Positions 8,878 through 12,542 of a stretch of 12,542 nucleotides of DNA are shown one piece after another. Source of the DNA: Funneliformis mosseae (Eukaryota > Glomeromycota > Glomeromycetes > Glomerales > Glomeraceae). The stretch lies in contig CAJVPP010003121.1 in the NCBI GenBank assembly GCA_910592005.1, positions 1-12,542 of the forward strand, in the 5' to 3' direction. Within the stretch, counting starts at the first letter, position 1. Each line of letters starts with the position of its first letter. The notes beneath the pieces are model-generated. The model saw only the letters and a program-made list of their open reading frames with translations, did not search any database and had not been told where the DNA came from. The position numbers were made by a program, and so were the translations under genes.

Positions 8878-9270
8878 TTAATGTAGGAAACCTGAGGAGA
8901 CCCAAGGGATAATATAATCTTCTTCAAAATTATTTGCAATTTTTCAATCGTTTAATGCAGCGTTCCTTTATAATCATATCTCATAACAAAATGTAGAGAC
9001 CTCATGATAGAAGGAGGATAAGAAACTGTGTGATAAATCTTTGGCAGAAAAACAAGCTGTTATTTTGTTTGACAAAGATAATGGTATAATCCCTTTAATT
9101 ATGTCTAAAAAACAGAATTCTGTAGATGTGGGTGTTGTATTCCAAATAGGATCTAATAGTATTTCTTGAACTAGATAATCATCTTTAAGAGTATTTTACT
9201 CAGTGAGTTGAGTAATAAAATTGGTCTTGTGTTTGTTGATTAACTCAGTAATATTAGGTTGATTACTAGG

Positions 9271-9321
9271 ACAGAGCCACAAGTGCTCAAAGTCTTTAGT
9301 GTGAGAGTAACAACGGATACA
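9271..9321 (-). other. C-terminal zinc-knuckle-like motif of the younger LINE
   Basis: CIRC-YSHTKDFE-HLWLC gives a C-x2-C-x8-H-x3-C arrangement (Cys 9319-9321 and 9310-9312, His 9283-9285, Cys 9271-9273). It is placed after RNase H, as in related LINE proteins, where it is thought to bind nucleic acid. The old plus-strand copy keeps CFYC and the His but has lost the last Cys. Confidence 0.75.
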
Positions 9322-9669
9322 TCTTGTTGAAGTGTATAGTATAAGAATACGAGAGTTAACTATTTTTAAAGTAGGAAGCAGTTGAAGTAATATTCTAATT
9401 TTGAATTTCTTTTTGAAATATCTTATAAATAATGTTTTGCGAGATGATTCTTCGTCATTTAGGATCTTGAAAAGAAGAGGCCAATCTATAGGTTTATCAC
9501 AATATTTATTGAGGTAAGGCAGTGAAAGCAAAGACTCTGCCAATACCGCTTGTATTTTATTTTTTATAAATAGCCGATGAGGAGCTATTATTGGACTGAA
9601 AGCGTAACATAGGTAATATCCTGGACTTAGATGTTTTTTGTTAATTGATAATGATTGTGCAAGGAGTTG

Positions 9670-10087
9670 TTTTGCTAGTTTGTCAACAGTATTATTAAAT
9701 GATCGTTTTGTGAGCTTGTATTTTGGTGAACGAAACAGAAATGTTGTTTTGAGCAATAAGGCTGAAGAGTATCGACCAAATGTGAAAGTATGGGATTTTG
9801 AAAGCAGAATTAATGGATAAGGAGTCTCAGAAGATGAATGACAATTTGTGAAAGGAGGAGATAGCAGCTTGTGAATCAGTACAAATTTCTATATATGAGT
9901 CATGAGGTGAAACATATATTGCAGCTAATATAGCTACAATTTCAGCCAGTGTGAAAGAAGAACTTGGTGATAAAAGAATAGCGTTGAAAGAAAGTATTAG
10001 CCAATTTGGATCAGTTTGTAACCACACAATATCCAACCGGCAATTTGAGGAACCTAAAGAGGTAAGAGAACTGTCAGTATAAAATTG
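9670..10087 (-). other. RNase H domain of the younger LINE
   Basis: LQFYTDSS (Asp 10073-10075), FTLAEIVAIL (Glu 9941-9943), EICTDSQAAI (Asp 9875-9877), TKIQAH (His 9710-9712) and NNTVDKLAKQ (Asp 9682-9684, after the frameshift) give the full catalytic set of type I RNase H. One stop at 9827-9829 and one frameshift in the AAAA run (9706-9709) interrupt it. The plus-strand copy reads through the equivalent of the frameshift in a single frame, showing that the shift is a defect of this copy. Confidence 0.9.
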
Positions 10088-11521
10088 AAGAGAAATGGTA
10101 GGAGTAAAGTTAGATTTGAGAGTGTTAAGTAATATAATTGAATGACTGTCAAATGGAAGAACAGTTAGATCTGGCACAGGCTTTGTTAGATATTGATAAG
10201 GATTAGTAAGTTTAGAAAGTGCAACCTTTCGTAGCATAAGGTCAGAGAGGCTAGATCTCCATCCTATGTGTTTGTTGTATTGTATTTTAATCTCTGTGCA
10301 AAATTGGGATGGGAATTTCATGGTGCAGAAATTATGAATATTTGTTCGAACATTTGTAACAATTGCTGTAGGATCGAAGAGGCTACATCTATTGCAGGGT
10401 TTGATATCTGCTCTAAAGTTTGTATCATATGTGACTGTATAGTATTGTATAAATATTATATCATTATTGATAGTTTTAACTTTTCCAATAATAGGAGACA
10501 AAAATTGATTAGACCAAATAGTCACAAAAGTGGGGTTATTATTTTTATTCTCTTTTATTTGAATGGACGATGCTGATAAGTCACAAATGGACAGGTGTGA
10601 TGGATAAGTTATCATCATTTTTTTAGAGGAGGTATCAGGCAGAAGTTGGGATTCTAATTTTTAGAACCAAGATACATGTGATATATTTGTATTATAAAAC
10701 CAGTTGATATCACAGGATGTTAAGAGATGGCATCCATCCATTGGGAAAAGTTGATCTACAAATATAAATAAGAGGATCCGAATGTTCTTGATAGACTTCC
10801 TATATACTTTGGTAAGTAGAATAGATAAAATTGGTATAGAGCCACCTATGATTTGAAAGTGTTCAAAATGTTTGTCCAAACATTTACCGAAAGTAAAACT
10901 GTCTAATTTGGCAGCTGAGAGGAAAGCTGATCACCAGTCTTTAAATTGAGAAGGATTATCATATGGCCAATTGGTAATTGGTGATAAGTGTAACCATTCT
11001 AAGAGTTGGAGTTGCATGATTCTCAATCTAGCAGTATTTTCTAGTAGAGCAATATTATTTATCATCTTTAAATCAGAGGATTTGGCTAGCATTTGTTTAT
11101 CGTAAAGGTGGACTAAATTGTAGCCAAAGGTGGAATGGATAATTGATGCTAATAAGAACTTGGTTAAGCGTAGTTTGTTCTTAAAAAATGCTCTGAATGA
11201 AGCCATCATCATATTGCAGAACGTAGATGGTAGGAAAGTTAATTTAGTCTTATAAATAATTCTGGGAATAACTATCGAGTTAAAAACTGCAACTATTTGT
11301 TTTGCTGTGAGCTGTTTTTTATCTAGCACATTTTTGACTTTTTTGAATTCTGTTGCGACTTGATTTCGAATATACATAGTATTGTCAAAAAGTAAAATCC
11401 ACACTCTAAGGTAACGGGTGGAATCTTTAGTAGAGAGTGGGCAAAGCCATATATTTTTGTCATTGACCACAAAGTTGACAATACTGGAATCTCTGATATT
11501 TGTCATTAAAACTGATTTTTC

Positions 11522-12469
11522 TCAATTTACTTATATACTATTTAGGGTATAGAAGGAATTGGCAATATTTATTATATTTTAAAGATCCACTCTAGAATTC
11601 GCCATTCAGAGTGTATCATCCATGTAAGCGAGTGCTAGAACGTAATTTAAAAATTGATCAGATGACCTTTTGGTTATGTCTTTCCTCCAATTGACACTTT
11701 GAGTGTATCCTAATGTTGAGTTCTGAATTTTGCACAATAAGATATCATAATAAATACACCATAAAATTAGTGAGATGATTTCTCCTTGATCTATTCCTGA
11801 CAAGACATAATAGACATCAGTATCACCGTGTGCTGTAAAAATTTTATTGAAGTGAGAGGCAAAAATTGAGATTATAAGGTGGACAAAAGACATAGAAAGG
11901 TGTAATCTAAGTAATGCCTGAATCAATATCCTGAGGTTTACTCTGTCATATGCTTTTGACATGTCTTGAAAAAGAATCCAAAGATTATTATGGTAAAATG
12001 ATGCGTCATATTTGATGTTATCCAAAATGTTGATAGATTCGAAAGTGCTTCTAAAGAGTAGTTCAGCAAAATTTTTACCTTTAAGAATATTATTCTTAGT
12101 TAATATAGAGAGAAGTCTACTATTGACAAGCTTAATAATAGCTTTTCTAGGACATTCTAACAGGGTAATCAGGCAAGTATGATTTAGATTATATTCCCAT
12201 AGTTTAGGTTTAGGAATGGGATATACATAGGTTAAGTTTTATCGATTAAGTATTAGGTTGTAAATTAGACAGCAACGTGCAATTTTCCAAAGACATTTAG
12301 AGGCAAACAGGTTAGGGTATTTGAGCATTTTATTTGATATTTTTGATAGACCAGAAGCTTTACCATCAGGTAGAGACTTAATGATGCCAGACCATTCATC
12401 TTCAATAGGGGGTTGCATTAGGAGCTTATATATAGTAGGATCCAGATTATCTAAAGGGGCATACTGTAT
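11522..12469 (-). other. Reverse transcriptase domain of the younger LINE
   Basis: Region holding reverse transcriptase motifs in normal order within the LINE polyprotein: finger block LPDGKASGLSKIS, the template-grip block VYPIPKP, NNILKGKNFAE, motif A, motif B and YMDD. All three catalytic aspartates (one in motif A, two in YMDD) are present. Only Gln/Trp-type stops interrupt it: one at 12239-12241 and four clustered between 11522 and 11608. The block from 12238 down to 11609 is continuously open, about 210 codons. Confidence 0.9.
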
Positions 12470-12471
12470 TC

Positions 12472-12542
12472 TCCCGATTTTAAGCACCACATTTTTGAAG
12501 GAAAAATCGGATCAAATCTTTGGGTGGTGCTTAAAATCGGGA
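12472..12542. mobile_element. 71-bp inverted-repeat element or transposon terminus
   Basis: TCCCGATTTTAAGCACCAC (12472-12490) is matched exactly in reverse complement at 12524-12542, with 33 bases between. The inner part has a further AAAAATCGG (12502-12510). The LINE coding homology stops right at its left edge, so it interrupts the element. It could be a complete very small MITE or the structured terminus of a larger DNA transposon continuing past the window. The right boundary and target-site duplication cannot be seen. Confidence 0.75.

Larger units (their letters stand above)
8878..12469 (-). pseudogene. LINE polyprotein (reverse transcriptase-RNase H-zinc knuckle), recently inactivated
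   Basis: A single frame runs from about 12469 to 9710, then shifts by one base near 9706-9709 and continues to a probable natural stop at 8878-8880. The 5' end is missing. The finger region PDGKASG (12350-12370), YPIPKP and ITLL is followed by motif A FQDMSKAYD (Asp 11963-11965 and 11945-11947), motif B GIDQGE (11780-11797), motif C YMDD (11615-11626) and motif D FYTLNSI...EKS. Then come the thumb, the CNRC linker, RNase H and the zinc knuckle. In-frame stops are at 12239, 11606, 11579, 11531, 11522, 10931, 10661, 9827, 9196, 8974, 8968 and 8944 (lowest base of each): six TAA, six TGA, no TAG. At 11579 and 11531 the plus-strand sister has Gln, and at 11522 Trp. A short predicted protein from any one open piece would be only a fragment. 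Catalytic residues are otherwise intact, so the loss looks recent. Confidence 0.9.
8558..12470 (-). mobile_element. Younger LINE retrotransposon with poly(A) tail (minus strand)
   Basis: Non-LTR retrotransposon reading right to left: reverse transcriptase, thumb, linker with CNRC, RNase H, C-terminal zinc knuckle, 3' untranslated region, AATAAA and a 17-base poly(A). It has the same family and domain order as the plus-strand element, but much better preserved and GC-richer. Its 5' side is cut at about 12470 by an inverted-repeat element, so the upstream coding region (an endonuclease is normal for such LINEs) is not in the window. Its poly(A) abuts the plus-strand LINE, implying insertion into it. 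The 5' target-site duplication, if any, lies outside the window. Group assignment to Glomeromycotina-type LINEs is from memory of similar proteins. Confidence 0.9.

Noticed and set aside
9638..9820. Plus-strand open frame of 60 codons
   Set aside because: Antisense shadow of the RNase H end of the minus-strand LINE.
10268..10576. Plus-strand Cys-rich open frame of 102 codons
   Set aside because: Antisense shadow of the LINE linker and CNRC region on the minus strand; the Cys content is incidental.
8878..12469. Functional LINE using a variant genetic code (TAA as Gln, TGA as Trp)
   Set aside because: It would fit most stops, but the frameshift, the D-to-N and E-to-K losses in neighbouring elements and the mixed stops in the Tc1 element favour ordinary mutational decay.

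Overview
The window reads as a transposon graveyard in a very AT-rich eukaryotic nuclear genome. I recognise no host gene and no rRNA, intact tRNA or CRISPR array. The reverse transcriptase/RNase H proteins resemble, from memory, the LINE family that is abundant in arbuscular mycorrhizal fungi (Glomeromycotina, e.g. Rhizophagus and relatives). That is my best guess at the organism, held with moderate confidence. I did not find a plausible new biological system. The interest lies in how the elements are nested and how they decayed.

Layout. Positions 73-1116 (minus) hold a nearly full-length but dead Tc1/mariner transposase. Positions 1308-1831 form a foldback/MITE-like element with degenerate terminal inverted repeats built on TGATCAGATT. 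Positions 1885-2220 and 4941-5246 are two diverged direct copies of a dispersed repeat with a tRNA T-arm-like hairpin, possibly a SINE. Between and around them (2221-4940) is low-complexity AT-rich DNA with degenerate tandem repeats and a microsatellite. Positions 5493-8557 (plus) are an old, heavily decayed LINE: reverse transcriptase, linker, RNase H and start of a zinc-knuckle tail. Positions 8558-12470 (minus) are a younger LINE of the same family with a poly(A) tail, a polyadenylation signal and almost all catalytic residues intact. Its poly(A) abuts the plus-strand LINE, so the two lie tail to tail and the younger one probably inserted into the older one. At the right edge (12472-12542) a 71-bp inverted-repeat element breaks the younger LINE just upstream of the reverse transcriptase.

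Decay. Most premature stops sit where Trp or Gln is expected, and the two LINE copies check each other: where one has a stop, the other often still has W or Q. The old copy has also lost its reverse transcriptase aspartates by Asp-to-Asn changes, and by eye it has 6 CpG in about 3.3 kb, against roughly 38 in 3.9 kb for the younger one. This fits C-to-T/G-to-A decay of silenced transposons.
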